Below are positions 43,576 through 52,593 of a stretch of 64,000 nucleotides of DNA, piece after piece (position 1 is the stretch's first letter; each line of letters begins with the position of its first letter). The stretch covers positions 1 to 64,000 of the forward strand of contig PYIZ01000030.1 of the NCBI GenBank assembly GCA_003635265.1. Reading direction: 5' to 3'. The notes beneath the pieces are model-generated. The model was not told where the DNA came from and searched no databases. It saw nothing but the letters and a program-made list of their open reading frames with translations. The translations under genes and the position numbers were made by a program. Source of the stretch: Candidatus Poribacteria bacterium (GTDB taxonomy: Bacteria > Poribacteria > WGA-4E > PCPOR2b).

Positions 43576-44616
43576 ATGTCAACAAATAATACAAACAGTG
43601 TTGGTATCATTGCAAACCCAGCATCGGGCAGAGATATCCGCAGACTCGTCGCCCACGGCGCGGTGTTCAACAACGACGAAAAGGTCAACATCGTCCGCCG
43701 CGTGTTGCTAGGACTTGAAGCGGTAGGCATTGAGCGCGTGTTTTTTATGCCCGACTCGTTTAGCATCGGTCCCAAGGCGCTTGATGGGCTACAGACGGAA
43801 CTTGATGTTTCGATCTTACCTATGTTAAAAACGTTCAGCCAGAGAGACTCGACGCAAGCGGCTGCGCTTATGGGAGCGGAGGGGGTCGGCTGCATCGTCA
43901 CGCTGGGCGGAGATGGCACCAACCGCGCGGTAGCCAAGGAGTGCGGTGATGTCCCCCTTATGCCGATCTCCACCGGCACTAACAACGTTTTTCCCACAAT
44001 GCTGGAGGGAACGATTGCTGGGATGGCAGCAGGCTTGGTAACCTGCGGTCTGGCAGATAAGGCGGTGCAGCGGGCACCTCGTCTGAACATCTTCTGCGAG
44101 CAACCCAACGAGAGCAATCGGGGTGAGGATTCCGGCAACGTCGAAACGCCGGACGATATCGCTCTGGTAGATGTCGCCGTCTATGACGAACGATTTGTCG
44201 CTTCCCGTGCCATCTGGGATGCATCCAAAATAAAAGAACTCGTTTTAACTCGTGTTGAGCCGGGTAGCATCGGGCTATCTTCAATCGGTGCCCACACCCC
44301 GGATAGAGTTGACTCCCCCGAACACGGCCTGTATCTTCGGCTGGGATCGGATGGGCAGCCGGTGCTAGCTCCCATCGCGCCGGGTCTCCTCCGCGAGGTC
44401 CGCTTGGTGGAATCCCTCCCCTTGGGCCCGGGCGAAACGGTCACCGTCAAGCATGAACAACCCTGTGTGCTTGCCCTCGATGGTGAGCGCGAAATTGAAC
44501 TGCGACAAGGCATGACCGCGCGATTACAATTTAACCCCAATGGTCCACGGGTGATAGACGCACGCAAGGCAATTGATATCGCCGCGCGAGCTGGCGTGTT
44601 TGTCCGACAAAACTGA
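43576..44616 (+). CDS. ATP-NAD kinase family protein (AcoX-like)
   Basis: 346 residues. NAD-kinase-type segments: VGIIANPASGRDIRRL at the N-terminus, the GGDGTNR loop (LGGDGTNRAVAKEC) and PISTGTNNVFP, equivalent to the conserved NE/TGTxN motif. The second half is the beta-rich domain. Proteins of this branch (COG3199/AcoX) are known from acetoin-catabolism loci and phosphorylate NAD or an unknown compound. No acetoin genes are nearby. The octamer array immediately precedes it and no good ribosome binding site is visible. Confidence 0.82.
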   Translation: MSTNNTNSVGIIANPASGRDIRRLVAHGAVFNNDEKVNIVRRVLLGLEAVGIERVFFMPDSFSIGPKALDGLQTELDVSILPMLKTFSQRDSTQAAALMGAEGVGCIVTLGGDGTNRAVAKECGDVPLMPISTGTNNVFPTMLEGTIAGMAAGLVTCGLADKAVQRAPRLNIFCEQPNESNRGEDSGNVETPDDIALVDVAVYDERFVASRAIWDASKIKELVLTRVEPGSIGLSSIGAHTPDRVDSPEHGLYLRLGSDGQPVLAPIAPGLLREVRLVESLPLGPGETVTVKHEQPCVLALDGEREIELRQGMTARLQFNPNGPRVIDARKAIDIAARAGVFVRQN

Positions 44617-44658
44617 TTTTCACGATTGAGCCCTTCCAAGAATAGAGGATATAAATCC

Positions 44659-45585
44659 ATGCGCTACCGGAGATTGGGACGGACTGGACTTGAGGTGTCG
44701 GAAATCGGAATAGGTGGGGCAGTCTTCGCGGGCACCAGCCACGGTCTCTTCGATGAAACGGATGCCATTGCCGCAATTCGCACGGCGCTCGAAACAGGCG
44801 TCAACTATATTGATACGTCACGCCACTACGGACCAAGCGAGGAGATTATCGGACGGGCACTGATGGGGTACACCGGTGATTACATCATCTGCACAAAAAT
44901 TTCGCCCCGCCAAGTAGTCACCGCAGCGGGGACCATCGCGGGTGTCGAAGAAAGCTTGACAGCATTGCAGCGTTCCCACGTAGATGTGCTGCTTGCACAT
45001 GATATCCAACACCTTGGCGAAGGCACAGACGCAGTCGAGACGATTCTCCAACGCGGCGGAATGGTGGAAGGCTTGCGGCAACTACAGCGAGAAGGACGTG
45101 TCCGATTCATCGGCGTGAGCGGTCGGCTTGCAGAGGTAGTCGCCGCAGTGCAAACCGGAGAATTTGATGTTGCCCTCAGTTTTAATCGTTTTAACCTCTT
45201 GGACTGGAGCGCAGAAGAAGTGCTGCTTCCGCAGGCGGAGGCTCACAACGTCGGCGTAACGATGGGCGGTGTGTTTTATCAGGGTTTTCTGTCACTTCCA
45301 CTGGAACTGGTACTACAACGGGTGGAAAACGGGCTATTATGGGCTTGGGATTGGACGGATACACGGCAAGAATTCGTGCTGAACCGGCTTGAGAAGTTGC
45401 AAGAGTTTGCGGACGATGATCTCGCGGCATTGCGACGGTTGGCGGTGCAGTTTGTTCTATCAGAACCACGCGTTAGCAGCGCCGTAATCGGTATGAAGAG
45501 TGCGGTTGAAGTAACCGAAAACCTCGCTGCGGTTGAGACAGGCGGTCTGGACGCAGAAACCGTAGCGAAACTGAAAGCACTATGA
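44659..45585 (+). CDS. Aldo/keto reductase
   Basis: 308 residues. Tetrad residues: YIDTSRHYGPSEE (Asp, Tyr), ICTKISPR (Lys), LLAHDIQ (His); FIGVSGRLAEVV and AVIGMKSAVEVTENL are family segments. AGAGGAT lies 8 bases before ATG 44659, preferred to an upstream start in poor context. It belongs to the galactose-dehydrogenase-like subgroup. It starts 42 bases after the AcoX-like gene, possibly in one transcript. Confidence 0.86.
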   Translation: MRYRRLGRTGLEVSEIGIGGAVFAGTSHGLFDETDAIAAIRTALETGVNYIDTSRHYGPSEEIIGRALMGYTGDYIICTKISPRQVVTAAGTIAGVEESLTALQRSHVDVLLAHDIQHLGEGTDAVETILQRGGMVEGLRQLQREGRVRFIGVSGRLAEVVAAVQTGEFDVALSFNRFNLLDWSAEEVLLPQAEAHNVGVTMGGVFYQGFLSLPLELVLQRVENGLLWAWDWTDTRQEFVLNRLEKLQEFADDDLAALRRLAVQFVLSEPRVSSAVIGMKSAVEVTENLAAVETGGLDAETVAKLKAL

Positions 45586-45641
45586 ATCACTTTTCAATGA
45601 CATGCACTACTATTTACCTGAAACTGTAAAGGAGATAATCA

Positions 45642-47456
45642 ATGAAGAAGCAATTTTTTTGTTTCACTTTATTCCTGTTGGTGTGCCTCTTAGCTGCATC
45701 AACGGCAGTAGCGCAGGTGGAAATTTCAGCCGTACCCAGTGCAACTAACCCTGCGGTAGGCTACCAAATTGAGGTGTCCATTAATATTGCTGGGGGGGCC
45801 AACGTCGCTGGCTATGATTTTAGGCTCACCTTTAACTCGACAGAACTTGAACTCATAAGTATTAAAAATTCGGACTACCTCCCGGGGGAGCCGTTTAGAC
45901 AGACTGAAGATTTCCACCCAGACGGTACATATGTACCAGACATCCAAACCGGAGACGGTTCCGCGCGATTTGCTGCGGTCACGTTGACGGGGACCGCCGA
46001 AGGCGATGGAACGCTTGCTATAGCGAAGTTTAAGGTATTAGCCGAAACGGAAACGACAATAGGACTTGAAGATGTCGTGATCGGGGATCGGACGGCACAA
46101 CCTATTGCACTCACATCGGTTACAGGAACGACGCTTACCCCAACCGCGGCGGATACTGACTTAGAATACCTCTTGTCGGTCCCGATGGGGATCAGCCTCA
46201 TTCACGTCCCTCTGAAGGTGAATACCGTTGATGGGGAGCCCTTCGTCGACATTGACGAGGGGCCCTTCGACTCTGTAGCGGACCTCTATGACGTGCTCGG
46301 TGGCGCGAATGCCGTCAACTTCCTCATCACTTATGACACCCAGACCCAAGAATGGCGCAGCTTTTTCGTCCCTTTGGACAGACGTCGTCCCGCGGACGTA
46401 GAGTTGACCGATGACAAAGGGGTTATCGCCGATCTGAGAAAACCGGTCTCGGTTCGGCTGCGTGGCGGTGCGCTAGGGACAAATGGAACCAGCACCATCA
46501 ACTTAAACCCTAGCCTCAACGTTGTGGGGCTGCCGTTGAACGATTCAAGAATCACCCGTGTGAGCGACCTACTCACGCTTGAAGGAATTAGCGGTAACAT
46601 CCCTGCGATTATCCTCACCGATGGCGGGGAGTTCAAGTTAGTTGGACGTGCAGGCGGTCCTGGCGATGTAGCCATCACCGGCGGACAATCCTTTATCCTG
46701 AACGCTGGGCGAGCTGCGACAGTCTCCATCTCTGGTGTTGGCTGGAGCAACACTTCGGGCACGGCAGCCGCCCCGCCGGGGGCAATGGTGGGTATCGAGG
46801 TTAGTGACGTAACACCTATCTTGGCGTTGAGAGGTTCGATCGTTGACAAAGACAGCGGCTTGGGCAACACAAACTTCCGCGTCACCGTCCAGAACCGATC
46901 AAACGGCAGATCAGTCACTACTGTAACAGAAAGTGAGCACCACTCTCGCTCGAATATGTGGGAATCAGCGGGAGTTGGCTATCAGCTCACCGATGTTGAT
47001 CTGGAGACGAAGCGAGCAGCTACAGTTGGAGACATCCTTGAAATCTCGGCACAATCCATTGATCCGTTAGTCAATGTAGAGCCGTTGGAGTATACGGTAA
47101 CGGCTGAAGATGTCCGGCAAGGCTGGATTCAGTTGCCGGCGTTGGTCGCCTATGAGATACCGGCGGAGACAGCACTGTTACGCAACTATCCGAACCCGTT
47201 TAACCCGGAGACATGGATACCGTATCAACTCGCCCATGCTGCGGACGTGACGCTTACCATTTATGACACCAAAGGCGCGTTGGTGCGTCAGTTGGATCTG
47301 GGATATCAGCAGGCGGGATATTACACAAACAGGACGCGGGCGGCGTACTGGGACGGTCGCAACCACTTAGGCGAGCGAGTAGGGAGCGGTGTCTATTTCT
47401 ACCAGTTACGCACAGGCGATTATTCCGCCATCCAGAAAATGGTTATCCTCAAATAA
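45642..47456 (+). CDS. Secreted cohesin-domain protein with FlgD-like C-terminal tail
   Basis: 604 residues. Signal peptide 1-25 (ending TAVAQ). Residues 26-155 form a cohesin-like domain (IAGGANVAGYDFRLTFNS, NSDYLPGEPF, GDGTLAIAKFKV) matching the one in the partial protein at 1-1086. A central beta-rich region (about 170-400) contains repeated SLNVVGLPL-type segments, and residues 512-604 are the FlgD-Ig-like tail (NYPNPFNPETWIPY, WDGRNHLGERVGSG, GVYFYQL, QKMVILK) nearly identical to that of the LRR protein at 9037. It is probably cell-surface attached and able to bind dockerin-like partners. AAAGGAG lies before the ATG. Confidence 0.88.
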   Translation: MKKQFFCFTLFLLVCLLAASTAVAQVEISAVPSATNPAVGYQIEVSINIAGGANVAGYDFRLTFNSTELELISIKNSDYLPGEPFRQTEDFHPDGTYVPDIQTGDGSARFAAVTLTGTAEGDGTLAIAKFKVLAETETTIGLEDVVIGDRTAQPIALTSVTGTTLTPTAADTDLEYLLSVPMGISLIHVPLKVNTVDGEPFVDIDEGPFDSVADLYDVLGGANAVNFLITYDTQTQEWRSFFVPLDRRRPADVELTDDKGVIADLRKPVSVRLRGGALGTNGTSTINLNPSLNVVGLPLNDSRITRVSDLLTLEGISGNIPAIILTDGGEFKLVGRAGGPGDVAITGGQSFILNAGRAATVSISGVGWSNTSGTAAAPPGAMVGIEVSDVTPILALRGSIVDKDSGLGNTNFRVTVQNRSNGRSVTTVTESEHHSRSNMWESAGVGYQLTDVDLETKRAATVGDILEISAQSIDPLVNVEPLEYTVTAEDVRQGWIQLPALVAYEIPAETALLRNYPNPFNPETWIPYQLAHAADVTLTIYDTKGALVRQLDLGYQQAGYYTNRTRAAYWDGRNHLGERVGSGVYFYQLRTGDYSAIQKMVILK

Positions 47457-47472
47457 CGCTATCCCCTATAGA

Positions 47473-47500
47473 GTAGTAGGCATACTCCGTATGCCGTAAC
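47473..47500 (+). repeat. Palindromic repeat family A, copy 6
   Basis: GTAGTAG-GCATAC-TCC-GTATGC-CGTAAC. It fills the 45-base gap between two convergent stop codons (47456 and 47502), where a two-way terminator would be expected. Confidence 0.8.
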
Positions 47501-47501
47501 C

Positions 47502-49799
47502 CTAAAACTCAACCGTCACGCCCCCATACGGAAGCAATGGTAACTGGTGGACGTTCCGCTCCTTCGTGTAGCTCCTGTTGTAATCGACATCCAGCACATT
47601 CTTGCGATTGTACGCGTTAAGCAATTCAACAAAGATCCCCCATCGCCAACGCTGATAGATGAACGACTTGCTGATACGGAGGTCTAAGCGGTGGAATGGC
47701 GGCACCCGTACTGAGTTGGTTTCGCCGTAGATGGGGTTGTAGCGAGGTCTGCCTGTATCGGGATGCCGCACGATCTCGGCATCGATCACCGGCGTGTACG
47801 GATTTCCGGTGCGGTACTGCCACTTCGCGCCGATCTCCCATGTGGGTGTGAGCATATAGCTCGCTGTGACTGTTGCAACATGGGGTTGATCGAACGAGTA
47901 GAGCCGTTCCATCTCGCCGGGACGGTCTTCGCGTTTGGAAACAGAGTAGGTATAATTTGCCCAACTGAAAAATCGGTCGCCAGCGCGATGTTTGACGGAA
48001 AGCTCAATGCCGCGTGCATACCCTTGCCCTTGGTTCAGATATACCCGGTCAAGATTCCCTTCCCTTTGGTCACGCGTAATCAGATCTCTAAAATCCTTCT
48101 GATAGCCCGCAACCTTAAGGCGTGTTTGGGGGCTGATTTCCCGTTCCAACTCGACAATATAGTGATCGGCCGTATTCTCCTTTATGTCAGGATTTCCGAA
48201 TCCCTGCGCGATCTGCCACGGATAGGGACTGATCTCGTACCGTCCATAGGCGAACCGGAGTTCTGAACCGCCCGGCATATTGAATTCGAGGCTGCCTCTC
48301 GGTCCAACAGAGAGAAGATCGGTAAGGTTAAAATAGTCAAGTCGGAATCCTACCGTAACGGATAAGATGGGAAGCAGATCATACCGATTCTGCACATAAC
48401 CTTCTATAAAATTGAACCGTTGATCAAAGTCTACGGTAATTTTCTCTTCAAAGGTAAAGTACTGAGACTCGCTCGCTGTCGGATCCCCTTCATCGGGGAG
48501 GCGCGGGAAGTTGGCAGATCCATTCCACTGCGTCGTTGAAACAAGCAACCCCGATTCAAGCTGATCTGTCGGATTCAAATGATAGACGATATCCTCACGG
48601 AGCTCGTACTGGACCGGCTCCAGTTCCAGAAAAAGCCCTCGACCAAAACTAAAGGCTTGCAGATAACTTGCCCGCGAGATTGAGAGGTGTGAAGTGAGGC
48701 GGTCTGTCAGCGTAGATCTGAGATCTGCCGCTTGGACATTAAAACGACTTTCAAAGTCGAACCGCCCTGCGAGTGTCGGATCATACTCCACATCCGCCAA
48801 CCCCAGCTTAAATCCCATGACATCGTCCGCAGCGAACGCCTTGACGTTGAATTGATGGTTTTCAGAAAAATCGTAGCTGACCTTCGCCTGATAATCCCAG
48901 AATCGTGGGAACGCCGTAATCCGCGTAACCTCTATCGGCAAAAGGTCGATGTAACTCCGCCGCCCCGCGAGATACCATGAACCACGACTCCCAATCGGTC
49001 CCTCAAGTAGTCCTTCGGAGTAGATGAAGTTTATGTTAAATTTACCGCCTATCCGATCTTCTCTGCCACGTCGCGAATAGATGTCGATTACGGCTTGTGC
49101 ATCTGCACCAAACTCCGCACCGAATCCGCCCGCGTAGACATCAATTCTGTTAAGTATCTCTGAATTGACGGTAGAAACGAGTCCGCCAAAATGATAGGGA
49201 TAAAAGAGTGGCGCGCGATCCAGATAAAAACGGTTGTCTTCAGGGGCACCGCCACGGATATAGAGTTGACCGTCGAAATCGCTGGCCGCACCAATTCCCG
49301 GCAAGGCTTGAAGTGCTCGGAGCGCGTCCCCTGCGCTGCCGGGAATCCGCCGAATCTCCAAAACTCCCACAGTCTGTCTGCCGACAGTGGCAGGAATCGA
49401 ACTCGATTTGACCTCAACCCCCTCCAAGGTCACACTAACAGGTGCGAGATAGATTTTGACTTCGGTGATTTCGTCCGCCTTCACCATGGCAACGTTGTCC
49501 TCCTCAAGGAGGCGATAACCTACAGCAATCACAGTCAATGTATAATCACCGGGGGACAGATTCTCGAATCGAAATTCACCATTTTCATCAGTCAGGATGC
49601 GCCGCTCTGTTTCGACCAATCGAACTGTGGCGTTTGCCAGTGGATCGCCGGTTTCATGACCATAGACAGTGCCGCGAATCTCCCCATTTTTCGCAATGAA
49701 TTGCTCGGAGTATGCAATGGGAGAATATACGAATAATGCAACTAGAAGGATGAAGGATAAATACCAAGATACTCGTTTGATATCGTACCAAGAGTTCAT
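47502..49799 (-). CDS. TonB-dependent outer membrane receptor with carboxypeptidase-regulatory-like domain
   Basis: 765 residues. Signal peptide 1-31 (VALFVYSPIAYS). Residues about 38-115 are a carboxypeptidase D regulatory-like domain (GEIRGTVYGHETGDPLANATVRL, GEFRFENLSPGDYTLTV). The plug domain follows (LQALPGIGAASDFDGQLYIRGGAPEDNRFYLD), then the beta-barrel ending in aromatic Phe (GGVTVEF). It imports a bulky nutrient across the outer membrane with TonB energy; the ligand is unknown, perhaps a glycan. The ATG at 49799 lies inside an octamer array and has no ribosome binding site; a later Met is not present before the signal peptide ends, so this start is kept. Confidence 0.9.
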   Translation of the reverse strand: MNSWYDIKRVSWYLSFILLVALFVYSPIAYSEQFIAKNGEIRGTVYGHETGDPLANATVRLVETERRILTDENGEFRFENLSPGDYTLTVIAVGYRLLEEDNVAMVKADEITEVKIYLAPVSVTLEGVEVKSSSIPATVGRQTVGVLEIRRIPGSAGDALRALQALPGIGAASDFDGQLYIRGGAPEDNRFYLDRAPLFYPYHFGGLVSTVNSEILNRIDVYAGGFGAEFGADAQAVIDIYSRRGREDRIGGKFNINFIYSEGLLEGPIGSRGSWYLAGRRSYIDLLPIEVTRITAFPRFWDYQAKVSYDFSENHQFNVKAFAADDVMGFKLGLADVEYDPTLAGRFDFESRFNVQAADLRSTLTDRLTSHLSISRASYLQAFSFGRGLFLELEPVQYELREDIVYHLNPTDQLESGLLVSTTQWNGSANFPRLPDEGDPTASESQYFTFEEKITVDFDQRFNFIEGYVQNRYDLLPILSVTVGFRLDYFNLTDLLSVGPRGSLEFNMPGGSELRFAYGRYEISPYPWQIAQGFGNPDIKENTADHYIVELEREISPQTRLKVAGYQKDFRDLITRDQREGNLDRVYLNQGQGYARGIELSVKHRAGDRFFSWANYTYSVSKREDRPGEMERLYSFDQPHVATVTASYMLTPTWEIGAKWQYRTGNPYTPVIDAEIVRHPDTGRPRYNPIYGETNSVRVPPFHRLDLRISKSFIYQRWRWGIFVELLNAYNRKNVLDVDYNRSYTKERNVHQLPLLPYGGVTVEF

Positions 49800-49914
49800 T
49801 AGTTCACTCGTTCATTAATTCATTAAAGAGAAAGTTCATTAGTTTACTCGTTCAATAGTTCATTAATAAACCAATGCACTAATGAACCAATGAACCAACT
49901 TACGCATCACGTTT
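49794..49914. repeat. Long octamer array joined to a heptamer unit
   Basis: Octamers from 49794 to 49900 in both orientations (TAGTTCAT, TCGTTCAT, then ATAAACCA, ATGCACTA, ATGAACCA), then TACGCATCACGTTT to 49914. The array gives the ATG of the TonB receptor at one side and the stop of the SucD-like gene at the other. Confidence 0.8.
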
Positions 49915-50787
49915 AAGTCCTTCCAAAATCTCCTCAAACGTCTCTGCGACAAAGACCCCTGCTTCACGCAACGCTTTCACCTTACCACGCACCGAGCCGC
50001 GTCCACCTTCGACAATCACCCCGGCATGACCGAATCGTACACCCTCAAGGTCGTCAACAAATCTGCCCGACAAAAAGGCAACTATTCGGAGCCGAGAAAG
50101 CTTCCCCTTGAGTCGAGCTGCAAGTTGTTCCTCCGCAGCTCCGCCCGGCTCGCCGTAGATGACCACAGCGTCGGTGGCGGGATCATTTTCGAGGCGTTCG
50201 ATTAGTTCCGTGAAATTAGAACCTACAATCGCATCTCCACCCACTCCGATGGCGATACTCTGCCCAACCCCACGGCTTGTTAAATAGCTGGAGATCTCAC
50301 TGGTCATTCCTCCGCTGCGGGAAAGCACGGCGACATGTCCCGGCATAAATGAACGCCGCACATTGTCCACACGGCCACCGATGGTGCCGAGTTTGGTAAT
50401 CCCCGGACGGATCAACCCCAACGAATTGGGACCGATGACGGTACAACCAGTACGATGGGCGGCGAACAGTAACTTACTGGTGTCTAGTTGTGGCACCCGC
50501 TCAGTCATAATCAGACAAAGCTGCATACCGGCATCGAAGGACTCCAACGCGGCATCAAGCACAGCGGGTGGAGGAACAGAAATGATGCTGATAGTAGCTC
50601 TGTGCTTCTCAACCGCCGCTGCAACCGTGTCGTAGACAGGTATCCCATGAACACGCTGCCCTCCCTTGCCGGGCGTTACACCCGCGACGATGTTACTCCC
50701 GTAAGCGAGCGAGTCCTCGACCATACGGCTCGCCTCTCTGCCGGTGATCCCCTGAACTAGGACACCTGCTTTCGGGTCAAGCAACAT
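49900..50787 (-). CDS. Succinate-CoA ligase alpha-subunit-like protein (SucD/MtkB type)
   Basis: 295 residues. CoA-binding Rossmann domain (LLDPKAGVLVQGITGREASRM, VTPGKGGQRVHGIPVYDTV), the VIGPNSLGLIRPG segment, and the phosphohistidine loop FGHAGVIVEGGRGS. It pairs with the SucC-like protein to make acyl-CoA from an acid, CoA and a nucleotide triphosphate. Start ATG 50787 overlaps the upstream gene by 11 bases. Succinate is the common substrate, malate in serine-cycle bacteria; the nearby CitE-like gene makes a malyl-CoA role thinkable. The last codons (KRDA) derive from the heptamer repeat. Confidence 0.85.
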   Translation of the reverse strand: MLLDPKAGVLVQGITGREASRMVEDSLAYGSNIVAGVTPGKGGQRVHGIPVYDTVAAAVEKHRATISIISVPPPAVLDAALESFDAGMQLCLIMTERVPQLDTSKLLFAAHRTGCTVIGPNSLGLIRPGITKLGTIGGRVDNVRRSFMPGHVAVLSRSGGMTSEISSYLTSRGVGQSIAIGVGGDAIVGSNFTELIERLENDPATDAVVIYGEPGGAAEEQLAARLKGKLSRLRIVAFLSGRFVDDLEGVRFGHAGVIVEGGRGSVRGKVKALREAGVFVAETFEEILEGLKRDA

Positions 50788-51976
50788 GAGCGCGATTCCT
50801 TTCCACAGCCAACCGCGCAGCCGCATCTAGCGACACCTCGCGTCCATGGACTTCCACACCGGCTGCCTCCATTATCTCCCGCGCTTCCGTCTCCCAGTTA
50901 CCGGGAACACGAAAGAGACTGATTGTCTCGGAAGGCTTCCTTCCTGTTCCCTCAACACCCATCAAGACGCCACGAGCGATGACATCCGCACGGGTATTGT
51001 TCACCACATTCATGATGACCGCCATCCCGTTAACACCCGGCTTCGACAGCAGGAGCGATGTTATAGCGGCAACCTTCTCCTCGGTCGGATTACCTCCCAC
51101 CTCGCAGTAGTTTGCGGGACTCCCTCCATGTGCCTTGATAGCGTCGAAAACGGTCAGGCTCGCGCCGCCCCCACCGATTAGGAGTGCGAGATCGCCGTCA
51201 AATTCCACAACCCGTCCGGCGACGCCCCGATGGTCTATCGCATCAATACGTTGGGCTTCCAGTTCCAGAGCGGTGGGCGGACGCCCCGTAGCGGTCATTG
51301 TCAATTCACCCAACGGCTCCAACCGCTCCCCCTGTCGATAGACCGCCTCATCCTCAATCTCCACTCGCGCATCAAGCCCGATAAGTGTCTCGTCCTTGGT
51401 AACGACTAGCGGGTTGATTTCCATTGTGACCGCATCACAGTCGAGAAACGCTTGGGACAATTTGGTGAGGACCTCCCCGACCGCCACGAGGATTCTTCCC
51501 GTCAAGCCGACCTCGGCAGCCAGTCCTCTCGCCTTATACGGTGCAAGTCCCATCCATGGATCGAACGGCTGGTGTGCGACCTGATCGCTCTGGGAGGATT
51601 CAACGTCCATACCACCGGCGAGACTCAATAACGCAACGGGCAATTTTTCAACTGTATCCCATGTAATACCAACGTAAAACTCGCGTTCGTAGTTTAGTTT
51701 CGGTTCAATCGAAATTACGTCAACGGTTGTACCGCGCACAGTCATTCCTAGCAAAGCCTCTGCTGCAATGACCGCTTGATCAAGGGTCTCCGCAAACTTC
51801 ACCGCCCCGGCATGTCCCCGCCCACCGAAAGGGGTCTGCGCCTTGAGAACAACGGGCAGCCCAACACGCTCGACGGTTGCTCGTACTTCATCAATTGATT
51901 CAACTGGAGTCGATTCCGTAAAAACCAAGCCGAAAGTAGAGAGTAGTTTTTTGCTTTGATGTTCGAGGAGTCTCAT
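50777..51976 (-). CDS. Succinate-CoA ligase beta-subunit-like protein (SucC/MtkA type)
   Basis: 399 residues. ATP-grasp N-terminal half (RLLEHQSKKLLSTFGL, VVLKAQTPFGGRGHAGAVK), the MEINPLVVT metal site and the CoA-ligase domain with LLIGGGGASLTVFDAIKAHGG and NYCEVGGNPTEEKVAAI. The C-terminal GVNGMAVIMNVVNNTRADVIARGV is family-typical. AGAAGGAAAAG precedes ATG 51976. It lies first in a two-gene operon with the SucD-like subunit. Substrate acid unproven. Confidence 0.86.
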   Translation of the reverse strand: MRLLEHQSKKLLSTFGLVFTESTPVESIDEVRATVERVGLPVVLKAQTPFGGRGHAGAVKFAETLDQAVIAAEALLGMTVRGTTVDVISIEPKLNYEREFYVGITWDTVEKLPVALLSLAGGMDVESSQSDQVAHQPFDPWMGLAPYKARGLAAEVGLTGRILVAVGEVLTKLSQAFLDCDAVTMEINPLVVTKDETLIGLDARVEIEDEAVYRQGERLEPLGELTMTATGRPPTALELEAQRIDAIDHRGVAGRVVEFDGDLALLIGGGGASLTVFDAIKAHGGSPANYCEVGGNPTEEKVAAITSLLLSKPGVNGMAVIMNVVNNTRADVIARGVLMGVEGTGRKPSETISLFRVPGNWETEAREIMEAAGVEVHGREVSLDAAARLAVERNRAHVA

Positions 51977-52008
51977 CGCTTTTCCTTCTGATGGTAACAA
52001 CCTGCGTG

Positions 52009-52017
52009 ATTATACCA
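52009..52017 (-). promoter_or_regulatory. Extended -10 element before the SucC-like gene
   Basis: On the minus strand TGGTATAAT (TATAAT at 52009-52014, TGG at 52015-52017), about 33 bases before the start codon. No -35 box. Confidence 0.45.
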
Positions 52018-52082
52018 TATTCCGACAAAAAGATGGGGAGGTTTTGAGCCGTTTTAACCGACTAACGCCACGCTGTGAGCAC

Positions 52083-52123
52083 AAAAAAACGGTATCATAT
52101 CCCTGAAAAAAGACATGATACCG
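52083..52123 (-). terminator. Intrinsic terminator of the membrane-protein operon
   Basis: On the minus strand the stem CGGTATCAT / ATGATACCG (52115-52123 with 52090-52098) is followed by seven T (52083-52089). It lies 26 bases beyond the stop of the 52149 gene. Confidence 0.8.
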
Positions 52124-52148
52124 CTGGTTGTATTACTTCAAGATGACC

Positions 52149-52526
52149 CTACCGCGTAGAGGACGCTGGCGCATCTAGTGCCTCATCGGGCTTTGACGCT
52201 TCTTTCACAACCTCCTGCTGCACAAGCGCTGCGCGTTCAGCGGGATCATCTCCTGGCTTGAATACGAGTATCCACATTGCAAGTCCAAGAGCAACGACAG
52301 TGCAGGTAAGCATAAGCAGCGGCTTCCACTCTAAGAGATTCATGGTGATGAAACTTATACCCAGTAGGACACACCCCATGCCTGGATGAAGGATATGACC
52401 CTTACCTGCATTACTCGCTATTATCAGAATATACACTCCCATCAAAATCATCCATATCCCACAACCAATTCCCAATCGCGTCATGTGTTTCAGGATATAT
52501 TGCGATGCTTTTTCTGCAAATGCCAT
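52149..52526 (-). CDS. Novel small membrane protein, paralogous to part of the 52594 gene product
   Basis: 125 residues from ATG 52526 (GGAAGGAA 8 bases upstream). Three hydrophobic helices (about 22-38, 49-64, 69-86) are followed by a short cytoplasm- or periplasm-facing tail. The segments ILMGVYILII, the EWKPLLML turn and AERAALVQQEVVKEAS resemble ILMGLYCWI, TWKPICGG and VEQAAQVQQGQLDKAS in the next gene's N-terminal part. No known family is recognised. It is the last gene before a clear terminator. Confidence 0.72.
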   Translation of the reverse strand: MAFAEKASQYILKHMTRLGIGCGIWMILMGVYILIIASNAGKGHILHPGMGCVLLGISFITMNLLEWKPLLMLTCTVVALGLAMWILVFKPGDDPAERAALVQQEVVKEASKPDEALDAPASSTR

Positions 52527-52593
52527 AGCGGTATTCCTTCCCGCGTTACGAGTGCCGTCTCTGGATTTTATCGGCAGTATCCCATATCTGTTT

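Noticed and set aside
49794..49900. CRISPR array
   Set aside because: Units are only 8 bases, tandem without spacers, and no cas genes are seen.
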